A stretch of DNA of 64,000 bases from Gnetum montanum (GCA_015680685.1 MNCI01008930.1:18408-82407), one strand, 5' to 3'. Positions 47,963-58,999 are shown, counted from the stretch's first letter. The notes: generated from the sequence alone by a model not told the origin. Numbers and translations are program-made.

Positions 47963-49296
47963 TAAAACATAAACCAGTAGTGATGTCAGGACACGGGGCC
48001 GGGCAGGGATCAGGAACACTGCGGAGGAGGACGGCCTCTACCGTCAGTCCGGGGCCAAAGCCCAACAACGCTCCCAACCTCGGCCTGGGCGCCAATGCAT
48101 TCTTACTTTTCCCTCGCAGTTCGTCCAAAATGAAGAGCACGCATGCGCTGGACATGTTGCCATACTCGCGCAGCACATGCCGCGTGGCAGCCAACTTATC
48201 ACAATGTAGACCCAACTGTGCCTCCACGCCGTCCAGGATGGCCGGCCCGCCCGGATGCACAGCCCAGAAGAGCTCATTCCACTCCGGCATCTCTGCCTCT
48301 TCCAACCCCAGTCCCTCGGCAAAAGCCTCTCGCAGGCACGCCTCGATGTGCTTGCCCACAAGTGCCGGCAGGTCCTTCCGCAGGTGGAACGTCAGCCCCG
48401 CCTCCGTGAGCTGCCCACCGACGGCGTCGTTGGAGTCCGGAAGCACCGTCTGCGCCGCGTGCACCACCTCAAACACCGCGCGCTCGCCCAACGCCGTGTG
48501 GGGATCGGCACCCACTATGAGGGCAGCAGCGCCATCGGCGAAGATGGCCTGGCCAACCATGCTGCTCATATCCGGCTCAGACGGCCCCCGGAATATCATG
48601 GCTGTGACCTCGCTGCACACCAGCAGCACTCGTGCTCCGCCGTTGTTCTCCGCCATGTCTTTGGCCACGCGCAGAGCAGTGCCCCCGGCAAAGCAGCCCT
48701 GCTGATACATCATCACTCGCCTCACGCCCGGCCGCAGCCCCAGCATCTTCAGCAGCGCAAAGTCGGTGCCCGGCATGTCGATGCCGTTGGTGGCGCACAC
48801 CACCATGTGCGTTATCTCCGTTCTTGGCCGTCCCCACTCGGCCAGCGCCCTCTCGGCCGCCTCGGCGCCCAGCCTCGGCACCTCCCTTATTACGATGCTC
48901 TGCCTCTCATCGAAGGACTGACCCATGTACTCCGTCATCGCCGGATGCTTCGCCAGCATCTCCCCCGTGTGTGTTAGGTGTCTCTTTCGAATCTGCGACT
49001 TGTCACCTGCCAAAGTCACACTCTCTTATATATTTACCCTCTTTTGCACAAATATTTATGTTTAGTGGATGTCATTACGGTAAAGACTTACATATGCGCT
49101 GGAATTTGCTCTTGAGCTCCGTCATGTGTTGGCTGTTGCTGACGTCAAAGTAGTAGTCGGCGTAGGTGCTCTGGTCGACCCAGTTCTCTGGGTTGGCAGT
49201 GCCGATGGCGAGCACTGCTGCGGGGCCGTCCGATCTCCGACCACGCCTCAGCTGTTGCACGTCCATACACGCTGCTTTCCCACCGTTGCTGGCCAT
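47958..49296 (-). CDS. PKS-A: type III polyketide synthase (chalcone synthase-like)
   Basis: A two-exon gene of 417 codons. Exon 1 is 49296-49092 and exon 2 is 49006-47958; the 85-bp intron (GTAAGT donor, GGCAG acceptor) splits codon Cys69 after its first base. That is the conserved chalcone synthase intron site (Cys60 in alfalfa CHS). The catalytic triad is Cys173 ([10 protein letters not shown]), His319 (AVHPGGPAI) and Asn352 (EYGNMSSAC); the gatekeeper Phe224 is kept. Pocket changes versus alfalfa CHS are Asn142 for Ser133, Ile206 for Thr197 and Ala225 for Gly216, while Thr203, Gly266 and Ser354 equivalents are unchanged. A Pro/Cys-rich tail of about 17 residues follows the usual end. The enzyme condenses an acyl-CoA starter with malonyl-CoA, probably in the cytosol. 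The product is unknown: chalcone, stilbene-type or pyrone. It is divergent to PKS-B. Confidence 0.93.
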
Positions 49297-49403
49297 ATTT
49301 TTCTTTTCCTTTTCAAACGCTGTTTGATAATGATGAAAAATCCCAGAGCTGCCCTGCCTTGCCAAGAGATTGCAATGCTGCTGATACGCATGCATATCCC
49401 CGT

Positions 49404-49411
49404 ATTTTATA
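49404..49411 (-). promoter_or_regulatory. PKS-A TATA box
   Basis: CTATAAAATA on minus (reverse of 49403-49412), about 108 bp upstream of the ATG. This implies a 5' UTR near 75-80 bases. Confidence 0.6.
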
Positions 49412-49479
49412 GTTTGTTTGTGCGGCTCCTCATGCCCATGCACCGACAAGTGATTTCGTCTTCGGTGTTTACTAGCCAT

Positions 49480-49487
49480 CCACGTGG
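49480..49487. promoter_or_regulatory. G-box CCACGTGG
   Basis: A perfect 8-bp palindrome about 185 bp upstream of the PKS-A ATG. G-boxes are part of the light-responsive unit of known chalcone synthase promoters. A second CACGTG core (CCACGTGC) is at 50016-50023. Confidence 0.55.
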
Positions 49488-49540
49488 AGAATGCCTTTGT
49501 ACCCACCCGCTTGGAGAAAGCGCAGCCAAATCTGATGCTG

Positions 49541-49757
49541 AACCTTCCCTTTAAAATTACTTGGCTGCTGCAGCAAACGTACATCCTCATTTCCCTCGTT
49601 CTCTCATTGTATGCGTGCAATAATACGAACTGAAGTTTTAAAACTATAATTTAACATTATACTGTAACGGTGGCGTATTCCTGGTCGACGCTGCCAAGAT
49701 GGAAAATGCTCATCCTTTTCCGAGCGAGAGGGTAAGGCCGTGGTTTCCTGGTCAACT
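49541..49757 (+). repeat. Promoter direct repeat, copy 1 (PKS-A side)
   Basis: About 217 bp matching 50521-50710 in the same orientation. It runs from aaccttcc through gcagcaaacgt, gaagttttaaaactataat, gtaacggtggcg and tgctcatccttttcc to ctggtcaact. It lies 245-461 bp upstream of PKS-A, reversed relative to that gene. Confidence 0.85.
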
Positions 49758-49899
49758 GCTTCGGCACCAGCAGTTGACCAGCAGAAGCGTTACAAGAGAT
49801 AGCAGTCCAAATAAACTGCTTCGGCACCAGCAGTGAAGATGACATGGTGATTACAGCGTGACAAGAGATTGTAGGCCAAACAAACTACTCCGGCAGTGA
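49754..49899 (+). repeat. Short tandem repeats between the PKS genes
   Basis: Three copies of an aactgcttcggcaccagcag-like unit start at 49754, 49814 and 49883. The intervening sequences (acaagagat..agtccaaa) are also related. The third copy is degenerate. Confidence 0.7.
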
Positions 49900-50520
49900 C
49901 AAATGATTTGATCTTTACTACCCACCCAAATGGAGAATGTCTTTCCTATGTGCAAAGAAAGCCCAACTAAACCGAACACCATTAACGGCATTGTTGTTTT
50001 CTCTTTTTTAAGTGTCCACGTGCAAAAAGTTTCTTGCAATTACAAAATGGCGTTACACCACGACATCATATATGGATTTGCATCGAAGCTGCAATAAAAC
50101 AACTCGTCAAATATTAATAAGTTATTATATATGACTTTACGTGGAGTCTACGTCTTCGAGGAAAATTAAAAACAACTTACGTAGACGTCTCCCTCTTTGA
50201 GAACAGTAACATGACTTTGAAGAGTAAAAAGAAATACAAAGGTGAAAATTGACCTTTTTATATTCAAAATTCGCGTACGCAAACAAACACAATTTTAAGT
50301 TTACTTTCTTAACTAGTCTCCTGCGGAAGCAAATAAACATATACCTCATGTAGCGGTGCTTTCAAATCAATGCTGCGAATGTCTTCATGGGTGCCAGCGT
50401 TTTCAAAGCGACGGCATTTTAATGTCATATAAAAATTAAATTGAAAACTAGAGCTTCGTTAGTTTACGCCTCTTTATGACACGGGGTAGCGCAGTGAATA
50501 ATCATTTATCACGATTCACG

Positions 50521-50710
50521 AACCTTCCGCGTAGAATAACTTGCCTGGTGCAGCAAACGTGCATCCTCATTCACGCATAAAACTGAAGTTTTAAAACTAT
50601 AATATAACATTATAATGTAACGGTGGCGTTTTTCTGGTCGACCCTGCCAAGACGGGAAATGCTCATCCTTTTCCCAGCGAGAGTGTAAGGCCATGGTTTC
50701 CTGGTCAACT
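50521..50710 (+). repeat. Promoter direct repeat, copy 2 (PKS-B side)
   Basis: About 190 bp corresponding to 49541-49757, with a deletion of about 25 bp. It lies 222-412 bp upstream of the PKS-B ATG. Confidence 0.85.
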
Positions 50711-50808
50711 AAGCACAACCAAATGAATCAGATACATTAACTCTATCATTGATCTCCATCTTCCGCTGTCTTTTCTATTCCTTACTATAGTTGTTCATGC
50801 CACTTCTC

Positions 50809-50840
50809 ACCAAACCCCAGCATCCAGTTGCTTATATAAA
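50809..50840 (+). promoter_or_regulatory. PKS-B core promoter
   Basis: TATATAAA at 50833-50840, 93 bp before the ATG. ACCAAACC at 50809-50816 resembles the AC-type MYB sites of phenylpropanoid genes. The stretch just after the TATA box (cgtgcttgcgattg) is kept in psi-PKS2 upstream sequence, supporting this as the real promoter. Confidence 0.6.
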
Positions 50841-50932
50841 CCGAGCGTGCTTGCGATTGCAACACCAAAGCATCAAACTGTGAAACATAGAGAGAAAATT
50901 CTTAAGTAGAATTTGGAGGAAACAAGAAAAGA

Positions 50933-52222
50933 ATGGCACCGGCAGCAGCGGTTGGTAATGGCCACAGAGCAGTGTCAAGCATAGACGTTCCAGCGTTGAA
51001 GAAAAAGGAGAGAGCAGACGGCAACGCCTGCGTGTTGGCCATAGGCACTGCCAACCCACCCAACGTGTTGGAGCAAAACGCATACGCCGACTACTACTTC
51101 CGAGTGACGCAGAGCGAGCACATGACGCAGCTCAAGCACAAGTTCCGACGCATGTGCGACCGCTCCCGCATTCGGAAGCGCCACATGCTGCTCACGGACG
51201 ATCTCCTGCGCAAGTATCCGGCTCTTGCCGGCTACGACGCCGCCTCACTCAACGCGCGTCAGGAGATTGTCGTTCCGGCGGTTCCGAGGCTCGGAAAAGA
51301 GGCCGCCGACAAGGCGGTCCTTGAGTGGGGACAGCCGCTGAGCAAAATAACGCACCTCGTGTTCTGCTCCATGACAGGCATGGACATGCCGGGGGCGGAT
51401 TATGAGCTCATAAAGCTCATGGGCCTCAGCCCCGATGTAGGCAGAGTGATGCTGTACCAGCAGGGCTGCATGGCCGGCGGCACCGTTCTGCGCATAGCCA
51501 AGGACATCGCCGAGAACAACCGCGGCGCGCGCGTGCTGGTCGTGTGCTGCGAGATCTTCGCCAGCGTCTTCCGCGGACCTCGCCCCGACGGCGGCCACGT
51601 GGACAACCTTGCGGGTCAGGCGGTGTTCGGTGACGGCGCGGCGGCACTGATTGTGGGTGCCGACCCGGACACGGCGGCCGCCGAGAAGGCGTTGTTCGAG
51701 CTGCTGTGGACAGCGGAGACCATCGTTCCGGGGTCAGAGGGAGCCATAGAAGGTCTGCTGAGCGAGGCGGGTATTTTCTTCCACGCTGCACGCAGCAGCG
51801 GCCCCGCCACGGGAGCGTCGGCGGACGCGGACAAGGCGCTGGCGAACGTGATGAAGGACGCAGCGTCGCTGATCTCGGGCAACGTGGAGGCGGTGCTGAG
51901 AAAGGGTTTTGGCAAGTCAGGGATGCGTGACTGGAACGAGCTGTTCTGGATCGTGCACCCGGGCGGTCCTGCTATCATGGATGGCGTGCAGTCGGCGCTG
52001 CGGCTGCGTGAGGAGAAGCTGCGGGCGACTCGGGAGGTGCTGGCGGAGTACGGCAACATGTCGAGCTGCTGCGTGTTGTTCATCATGGACAACATGAGAA
52101 AGTGGTCCGCTGAGCAGGGATGTTCCACCACAGGAGAGGGCATTGAGCTGGGCGTTTTGCTTGGGTTTGGCCCCGGCCTTTCCGTGGAGACCGTTGTGCT
52201 CAAGTCGCTTCCCGTACACTAG
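50933..52222 (+). CDS. PKS-B: divergent, intronless type III polyketide synthase
   Basis: A single exon of 429 codons. The start at 50933 begins [10 protein letters not shown] and is the first ATG after the TATA box. The triad is Cys179 ([10 protein letters not shown]), His342 (IVHPGGPAI) and Asn375 (EYGNMSSCC); Phe232 and Phe283 match the two gatekeepers. Pocket residues differ strongly from alfalfa CHS: Met147 for Thr132, Thr148 for Ser133, Phe209 for Thr194, Val212 for Thr197 and Met180 for Phe165. Gly274 and Ser377 equivalents are retained. Relative to CHS there are two extra residues near 217-221 and about 21 extra, Ala/Ser/Gly-rich residues near 287-307. These make it longer than the usual 390-400. 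It has no intron at the Cys75 (Cys60) codon. It is probably active, but the bulkier starter pocket argues against plain chalcone synthase activity; the product is unknown. Confidence 0.93.
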   Translation: MAPAAAVGNGHRAVSSIDVPALKKKERADGNACVLAIGTANPPNVLEQNAYADYYFRVTQSEHMTQLKHKFRRMCDRSRIRKRHMLLTDDLLRKYPALAGYDAASLNARQEIVVPAVPRLGKEAADKAVLEWGQPLSKITHLVFCSMTGMDMPGADYELIKLMGLSPDVGRVMLYQQGCMAGGTVLRIAKDIAENNRGARVLVVCCEIFASVFRGPRPDGGHVDNLAGQAVFGDGAAALIVGADPDTAAAEKALFELLWTAETIVPGSEGAIEGLLSEAGIFFHAARSSGPATGASADADKALANVMKDAASLISGNVEAVLRKGFGKSGMRDWNELFWIVHPGGPAIMDGVQSALRLREEKLRATREVLAEYGNMSSCCVLFIMDNMRKWSAEQGCSTTGEGIELGVLLGFGPGLSVETVVLKSLPVH

Positions 52223-55009
52223 GACATGGTCTCCGGATAAAGGCTCGCAGTAGTATCTTTAGTTTTGTTGTTTATCCCGTGTTCAGGTTCATGTTCGTTT
52301 CGTAACGTCATTTTATTCTCCTCATCTGCCCTGGTAATGAAATGTAATATCGTCGTCTTGCTTACAAAGACTCGACTCATCATAGACTGTTGAGTTGGTC
52401 GTCCCTCGTACACTTACTGTTCAGTTGGCCAATGATATTCAACATGAATGTAAGTTCATCGTCTTGCGGACAATGACCCAATTAATTAAGAGTCTTGATT
52501 TCGTTGTCACGCATGACTCTATGGCCTTCGATCTCCTTTGAACGGACGGACGTACTTGAACCGCCCAAAATATTATACCAGCACGTGGGATCCACTCAAC
52601 TCCGTTCCTTCAATTAACTTTTTGTGATCGTACCCCTGTGATCGTTGTTCATTGAATAGATTCCTTTACAACTCAATCACATAATACATATATTATATTA
52701 TATATGTACATACAAAGAGCGATGCAATCATTTTAAGTTACTAAAATAGTGGTGACGGGAATAAAAACATCAACCAAAACAATATTAATCTCAGCAGAAT
52801 AAAATAGTGTAAATTACATGAAAAGAATTATTCAAGTATATATACATGATAATTTCAGAATTTATACAATACAAAATATTCATTAATATTTCATTTCTCT
52901 TCACTAATTATACTCTATGAATGATTTTAGAATAAAACAATATATTTATAATTCATAGCACGACTATGTGTAAATACTTTAAATCCAACTCTGGAAATTG
53001 CAAAATCTAACCACTTCACCTACTTTATCACCTTCGGTCATTCTCTGTAGTTCTATCAAAATCAAATGGTTTTACGATTTTTTATGGATTTGTTATTCCT
53101 TTTCATTTGCATCTCTTGTTTTGATTTTGATCTTAATTGGTTTACAAGGAAAAACGGTCAATTAAAGAAATTAAAAAAAAAACTACCCTTTCCCAATTGA
53201 GAAGTTATGGCCATTGAAAGTTTTTCATATAATGTACCATAATTTATTAAATAATAATACATTCGAATTAAATAAAAATTCAAAATTTCATTATCAAACT
53301 TGCAACCCTTTACTTAGATTTGCTTTAAACCTCATTTTAGTAACCAATTAGCATGCGCATGTACGCACACACATACACAAACGCTCAAGCATATGAGGGG
53401 TCTCATTGGGTCACAAAGGGTTATGCATGCCCTCAAGGGGCTGCATAGATCCTAATATGGGCCATAGTGCCTAACTACCATTGAAGCAATTGAGGCTACA
53501 TAGAAGTGTAGCAACTTGAAAACCTTCAGCTACTATGCAACACTTCCTCATATTGACCATAGCAACTACTATTCTTCCTTTGCCACTATTGCTACACTTC
53601 TAATGCCATCAACCATCATGCTACCTATTGTTGCACCCCACATGCTCTCCTAATATCTTTGCTCACTTCTACCTCCCTTGCACTCTACTAGCAATAACAT
53701 AATCCTTCTAGCCCTTGTGTGTCACTATTCTCCACATCAAACCTACATAAAAATCCTCTTTAACATTTTTGCTAGTACACATTGTTGCTAATGCTTGCCC
53801 ACCATCGCTAGTGCCTTGCTACTCACTATTGATGATTGTCCATCATTGTTGATGCCTTACCTATGGTAGTGTCTCCACCATGTATGTCCATGCATCGTAG
53901 TATGTATCATGTATGTCTCATAATCCATCATGAAGGCTTGGCTTGTTGAAAAATTGTAAGTATATCTTCATACAAATAGTTAAAAGTGAAAAAGAAACTT
54001 GAACCCTTAACCTCTTGCTTGAGATTTGAAATGCCTATTGCTATGCTATTTGGTTGGATGAGAATGAAATCTAATTTTTTTATTCATAGAAGTGTTCCTA
54101 GGTCCTACCCTAGGGACATGTAAGCATGGTTGATGATGGTTATCCAAGATGCATGAGCTTGCACAAATGGCCACACATAATAGTTAAGGCATAATGGCGA
54201 CACTTTCCCTTATCTACTAGCTAACTACCAATGTGTAAACCCTCATCTTCTCCTTTATCTATCATTTTTTTGGTAGTACAAACACTACAATACCAACTTT
54301 GGTGTTCATGTATTGTAGGTCTATATTGAACTTGGTGCTACAAATACTATAAGTCCACATCGAAATTGGATGTGAAAAAAGCCCTTTAAATTTGAATTTT
54401 GAATTTAAAATTCAAATATCACTATGTGGTCAAATTTGACCAACTTAGTCAAATGGGTTGACCAATAGCCACTTGAGCTAAAAACTTTGTAATTAAGCAT
54501 GCCAATCCTAGTATAAAATTGGGATGAGTGACCTCTCTAGAAATTGGCAAGATGTCTCAAAATTTATGCCTAATTTTTAAAGTTTGTAATTCTAGCAAAT
54601 TAACAATCATTTCTAGCAAATTTCAACTTCATAGATGCAATAGTATGGTTAGATTTTCTATACAAGACTCTAAAAATTAATTCCTATTTCCATCTCTTAA
54701 ACTATGCTTTAATAACCTCAAGCACTAAAATTAACATAACTTGGACATTTGATGTTTATTTTCAACAAATAGATAGTTGTTTCTAATATTTTTGGGCCTT
54801 CTAAACCCACTAATGATGTTAGATTGGTCATTTAGGAAGTAGATAAATAAGTGATAGTTTAAATGATGTCTTTGTAGATCCATAGCCTAGATTAACTAAC
54901 TATATCTAATAATTTAATGGGCGTCTAATAAATTTGAGCTTTTTGGTCACCTTAGACCCTAGGATTAAGTAAATAAGTTTTATAGGCATAGGGTAGTAAC
55001 CTCTATAAT
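52223..55009. other. PKS-B 3' flank and intergenic sequence
   Basis: The 3' UTR probably includes the aatgaaatgtaat element near 52336. The rest is AT-rich with no recognisable gene. A CACGTGGG core lies near 52581. A tRNA-like sequence lies at about 53994-54052 on minus. Confidence 0.5.
53994..54052 (-). repeat. Possible tRNA-derived SINE-like fragment
   Basis: On minus, TAGCATAGCAATAGG (A-box-like with extra bases) is followed by AAGCAAGAGGTTAAGGGTTC and AAGTTTC. This gives a GGTTCAA-type B box at 54006-53994. Weak; no defined ends. Confidence 0.3.
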
Positions 55010-56840
55010 CCAACTAAGTTTAATTTGTTATACATCTACCTCAACTAAGCTAGGGTTGTCATATTGTGGGTTGAGGACATGGTAGTAAAGTAATATCATA
55101 TTTAAATTGATCATTTTCAAATTTGTTATTATATTGGCTATGTCACTTTTGCAACTTATTTATGTTGATTAAAATTGATATATTTTTCAAGTGTTGGACA
55201 AGATAAAATGATTCTTAATATATAATTAAGGTAAATATCTAAGCTTTATTCTCTATTTTAAGGTTTTTGGAAAATTTATATGATTTTTATTATACATATG
55301 AAAGTTATTTTATGTTGGCAATTTGTGCAAATGATCCATTAGTTCATGATATTTTATGATTGATATTAAAATTTAATATTTTAAACTCTTATGTCCAATA
55401 TTTGTGTTGTACTGTTATTCAATCCTTGAATACAATTTCATCATTCCCATTTAATGCTCTTTACTAAAAATTAATTTGTTGGTTTATACGTTGTTTCTTT
55501 TGCTGACTTAGTGGTTGAACCTATCATGCTCCACCTTGAAAATTGTCACAAATGATTAATTTTCATACTACTTATTATTAATTTGATAAATGTGCTATAC
55601 ATGTTCTTTGGTATGTTGATATATATAATACATTCAATGACAACCATAAATGTTCTTTAAGCTTTAAAATGGCTATTGTTACTCAATGTATCTAATGTAA
55701 ATCATTTTGCATAAGGGGTTATTTATTTAAGATCGTGTATATGTTGATCTCATGAACATTTACATGCCCTATTAAATTGCTCATGTTCCCTATTGGCTCC
55801 TATTTGTAAATCTTTTGATTTTCTCTGCGCTTTTGGTTTATATGTTCATGTTTATCCATCTTCAAGTTATATGTTTGATAGACTCATATGTGTTTTTGTT
55901 GTTTCTTTATTACATTTTTTCAAATATCAATATGTTATCTTTTTTATTACATTTTTCACTTTATGTTATGAGGCTCATGCTTATTTCATATTCTTATGTT
56001 TATTTATTTTTGAAGTTTTATCATCTTCTCAATGGAGAAAATTGTTGATAGAAATGGTTTTTAATATAATATAGATTATAACTTGAAGATGTATTAATGA
56101 TGTATTAATGTATGAATTTTTAATATTTGGACATGGATCATTACCTAGGTAAGAGTTTGTAATGAAACCGAGTGATTTAAATAAGTTTACTTATTTAATA
56201 AACTTTTAAAAAATAAATTTAAAAATTAGTTAAATAAAACATTATATGCTAACAACAAAACAATTACTTGCATTTTACAATGAACATGAACTTTTATTAT
56301 GAGAAAGTGAGAAATTTTAATGGATATTATACACGGATTTTATATCATTGCACTGTATAAATAATTAAGCCCGCACACATATAAGTGCATTGTACAAAAA
56401 GACTGTTTTATTTCATTTTTTATTAAAATTTTATAAAAGACGTTGTGACCAACTCGTAATCGTTTAGAAGACTCCTTGTCATTAAAAGCAGTAAGTTCAG
56501 CAAGCTATGATCACAGACAAACATGTGTGTAAAGAACTTAGAGCAAGGTACGAAAAAGATAGCAACTGAAACCCTTCGGGGATCCGGAATAGACGCGAAC
56601 TTTCGGGGATGGAACGAGGCTGTTATCCTCGATTTTGGGCTACAAAATTGGAAACGACCTGAGAACAACGGTCTCAACAGACAGATCAGGCCCGCATCGA
56701 ATCAGAAAGCCAAGCTCGAGGCCCTCTACAGTGGTAGAACAGCCGTGCTCAGCGGACCACCTTCTGACGTTGTCCATGACGAACAACAAGCAGCAGCTCG
56801 ACATGTTGCCGTACTCCGCCAGCACCTGCCGAGAAGCCCG
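55010..56840. repeat. Segmental duplication, copy 2
   Basis: Same-orientation partner of 4160-5955. It keeps more of the PKS pseudogene at its right end, and continues into that gene's promoter (to about 57100), whereas copy 1 is cut by E5. An insertion of about 77 bp occurs near 56573-56630 relative to copy 1. Confidence 0.7.
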
Positions 56841-56999
56841 CACACCGTCCATGACACAGGTGTTGCATGGATTCATGGTGCCTATCCCTATGGGTAACGC
56901 GCAGGCGTTGCCCTCCGCTCTCTTCCTTTTACTCAGCGCGGGTATGTCTGTGCAAGTTACTGTTTTCTCCGCATTACTTACCGACGCTGCTGGTGCCAT
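56640..56999 (-). pseudogene. psi-PKS2: internally deleted type III PKS, still open
   Basis: A 119-codon open frame from ATG at 56999. Its first 48 or so codons match the PKS-B N-terminus ([25 protein letters not shown]). It then jumps to VMDGV and, after a second small deletion, to the C-terminus ([36 protein letters not shown]). About 300 residues are missing, with the catalytic Cys and His among them, so it cannot be a PKS. The frame is preserved across both deletions. The GFGPG loop reads RCGPD. A relative of PKS-B rather than PKS-A. Confidence 0.88.
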
Positions 57000-57061
57000 T
57001 TCTTTGTTTGTTTATTCCTTATGATGTATTAAGGAGGCTTATCTTGATCTTACAATCGCAA

Positions 57062-57084
57062 GCACGTTCTGGTCTGTTTATACA
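57062..57084 (-). promoter_or_regulatory. psi-PKS2 core promoter relic
   Basis: On minus, TGTATAAAC (57084-57076) is followed by an acgtgcttgcgattg stretch, matching PKS-B (tatataaac...cgtgcttgcgattg). The TATA-to-ATG distance is similar to that in PKS-B (about 80-90 bp). Confidence 0.65.
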
Positions 57085-57099
57085 TGCAAACCGGGTTGG

Positions 57100-58150
57100 G
57101 ATGAACAAGAAAGAGTGGATTAACGTGAAAACGACGACATGCGTGCATCGCATTCACAGTTCATGCGGAGTACTCTATTTCACACCAAAAGTCAACTGCT
57201 GGCTGTGCAAAGGTGTGACACGTTTGTGTAACGAGCCAAAATCTGCCAGAAAAGTGGACCAGGTTTGTTGTGACTTGAGTTTAATAAACGATGCGGGATA
57301 AGGCCCAAACGTATGAGACATCAGTGTCAGCTAATGTTGCTGGCTATGTCCGGTGAACCACGTAAATGTGATAGGCTCGTGCGTGTAATTGGTTCATTGC
57401 ACGTTTCTGTTCAGGAAGCCTAAGGTGAAGAACAAACCACATATTGGGTCGTTAAAGTTAATGATAAACAAAACTAAAAAAGAATCAGATGAACAACAGC
57501 AAATTCTAAGAAAACCTTATAAGCTTTTATTGTAAATCTATTGAAAAAGGTTCAAAGGCATAATAATTAAACTCTTATATCTTAAGGAATCAACAAGCAT
57601 ACATAAAAATTAATGTATTACATGAAGTATCTTAATTTTGGCATTTTTAAAATGAAAACCTTTAGCATCTATTATTGTCTTAACATTAATTAGATACATA
57701 CTATCATTACAATACTTTCACCATAGCTTTTTTGTTTTTTTGTTTTTTTTGGATGGGTAGAGTAGGTGGGATATTTTTTTAGTGGGGTGGAGTAGGTAGG
57801 AACCAAAACTAGATGATTGTATATATCCCCTAGACATATAGTCAACATCAAACCTTGTGTCATGTCAAAATACTCATTGAAATTAAAGCTATGACTTGTT
57901 GGGTGTTAAGTTCAAAAGAGATTCATGAATATGAGGATTTTACATTTTTAAAAGGTAAAATTCAATAGAATCATAAGGATAACGAAGATGATTCGCTGTT
58001 TAAAATTAAATTTTTTTCATTTAATATATAGAACTTCTAGATTCAGGGTCATCAAATCATGGCACTAACTAGATGTCCATTTTATAGTCTAGTAATTAAT
58101 ACATGGGAACCATGTGATATAGGAGTTGTGTTTGATTTTGTATTAGGTGT
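57100..58150. other. Intergenic, nothing recognised
   Basis: 57100-57450 is less AT-rich and is probably the old psi-PKS2 upstream region. The rest is AT-rich and without gene or LTR signals. Confidence 0.5.
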
Positions 58151-58999
58151 TGATGAGTGGTGAGGTACCCCTACACTCAACCATAAGAATACGAGCATTC
58201 ATGTACGATCCGGTGGAACTCCGTGAACAGGCTAGTTGTGGTATCTAGATAGTTACACGTTGATCGCAGTTCGCTGTCTTCCCACCTAGACTAGTCTTTG
58301 CTTTGTCACGTATGGTTTAGTCCAGAGTGATGCATATGATGTGATCCTGAACTAATGCTACTCCTAGAGACAATGGAAAATAATCTTGATTAAACTAATA
58401 AGCAATAGGAAATGAAGTCTAAGCTAGTGTAAGTGCGATGAGCATCCGTTCCTTAATCATCCATACACATCTTGGACCTCGTGCACGACTACTACTGGGA
58501 TTACCAAGCGTAGATCCTAGGCACACTACTAGGTTACCAAGTAGTCACACTTAAATGCTCGTGATTAAGTTATACTCATTCCATAGTTAACAACAAGAAT
58601 AGTAAATGATGGTAAAGAAATATTAACTAAGAAAACAATAAATAACAATAACAATTAAATAATTAAACTAAGTGAATGCTGCAATGATGAAGTAATCTCG
58701 ATTTTTATTGCTGATCATGTGTGTGTACAAGTATGTCACACTCGAATAAAGGTTCCGTACAATTACAAGCATCACATTGTGGGCATGCACTTGGGAAAAT
58801 ATTCTAACTCTTACGGGAAAATATTGCAAGAGTCTGGCTACAATTAACTAAAAGGATGCCTAAGTGTGGTGGGTGCGCACTTATTTATACGCTAGAATAG
58901 ATGTTGCGTATACGGGGTTGTGTATACGGGGCCGGGTATATGCAGCAGGCTTAGTATACGGGGCCTGGTATACGGGGCCTGGTTAATCATGATTCATCA
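58151..58999 (-). repeat. E11 3' LTR
   Basis: 849 bp, TGATGAGTGG...GATTCATCA. In place of GATATC palindromes, U3 has at least four GTATACGGGGCC-type units (58905-58983 on +), again just upstream of a TATAAATA box on minus (reverse of ttatttatac at about 58880-58889). Confidence 0.85.

Noticed and set aside
48255-48977. Long open frames on + opposite PKS-A (also 47980-48705 and 48632-49153)
   Set aside because: They are antisense shadows of a GC-rich coding exon and their translations are Arg/Pro/His-rich with no domain.
51616-52203. Long open frames on - opposite PKS-B (also 51245-51791)
   Set aside because: Antisense shadows of the PKS-B exon with low-complexity composition.
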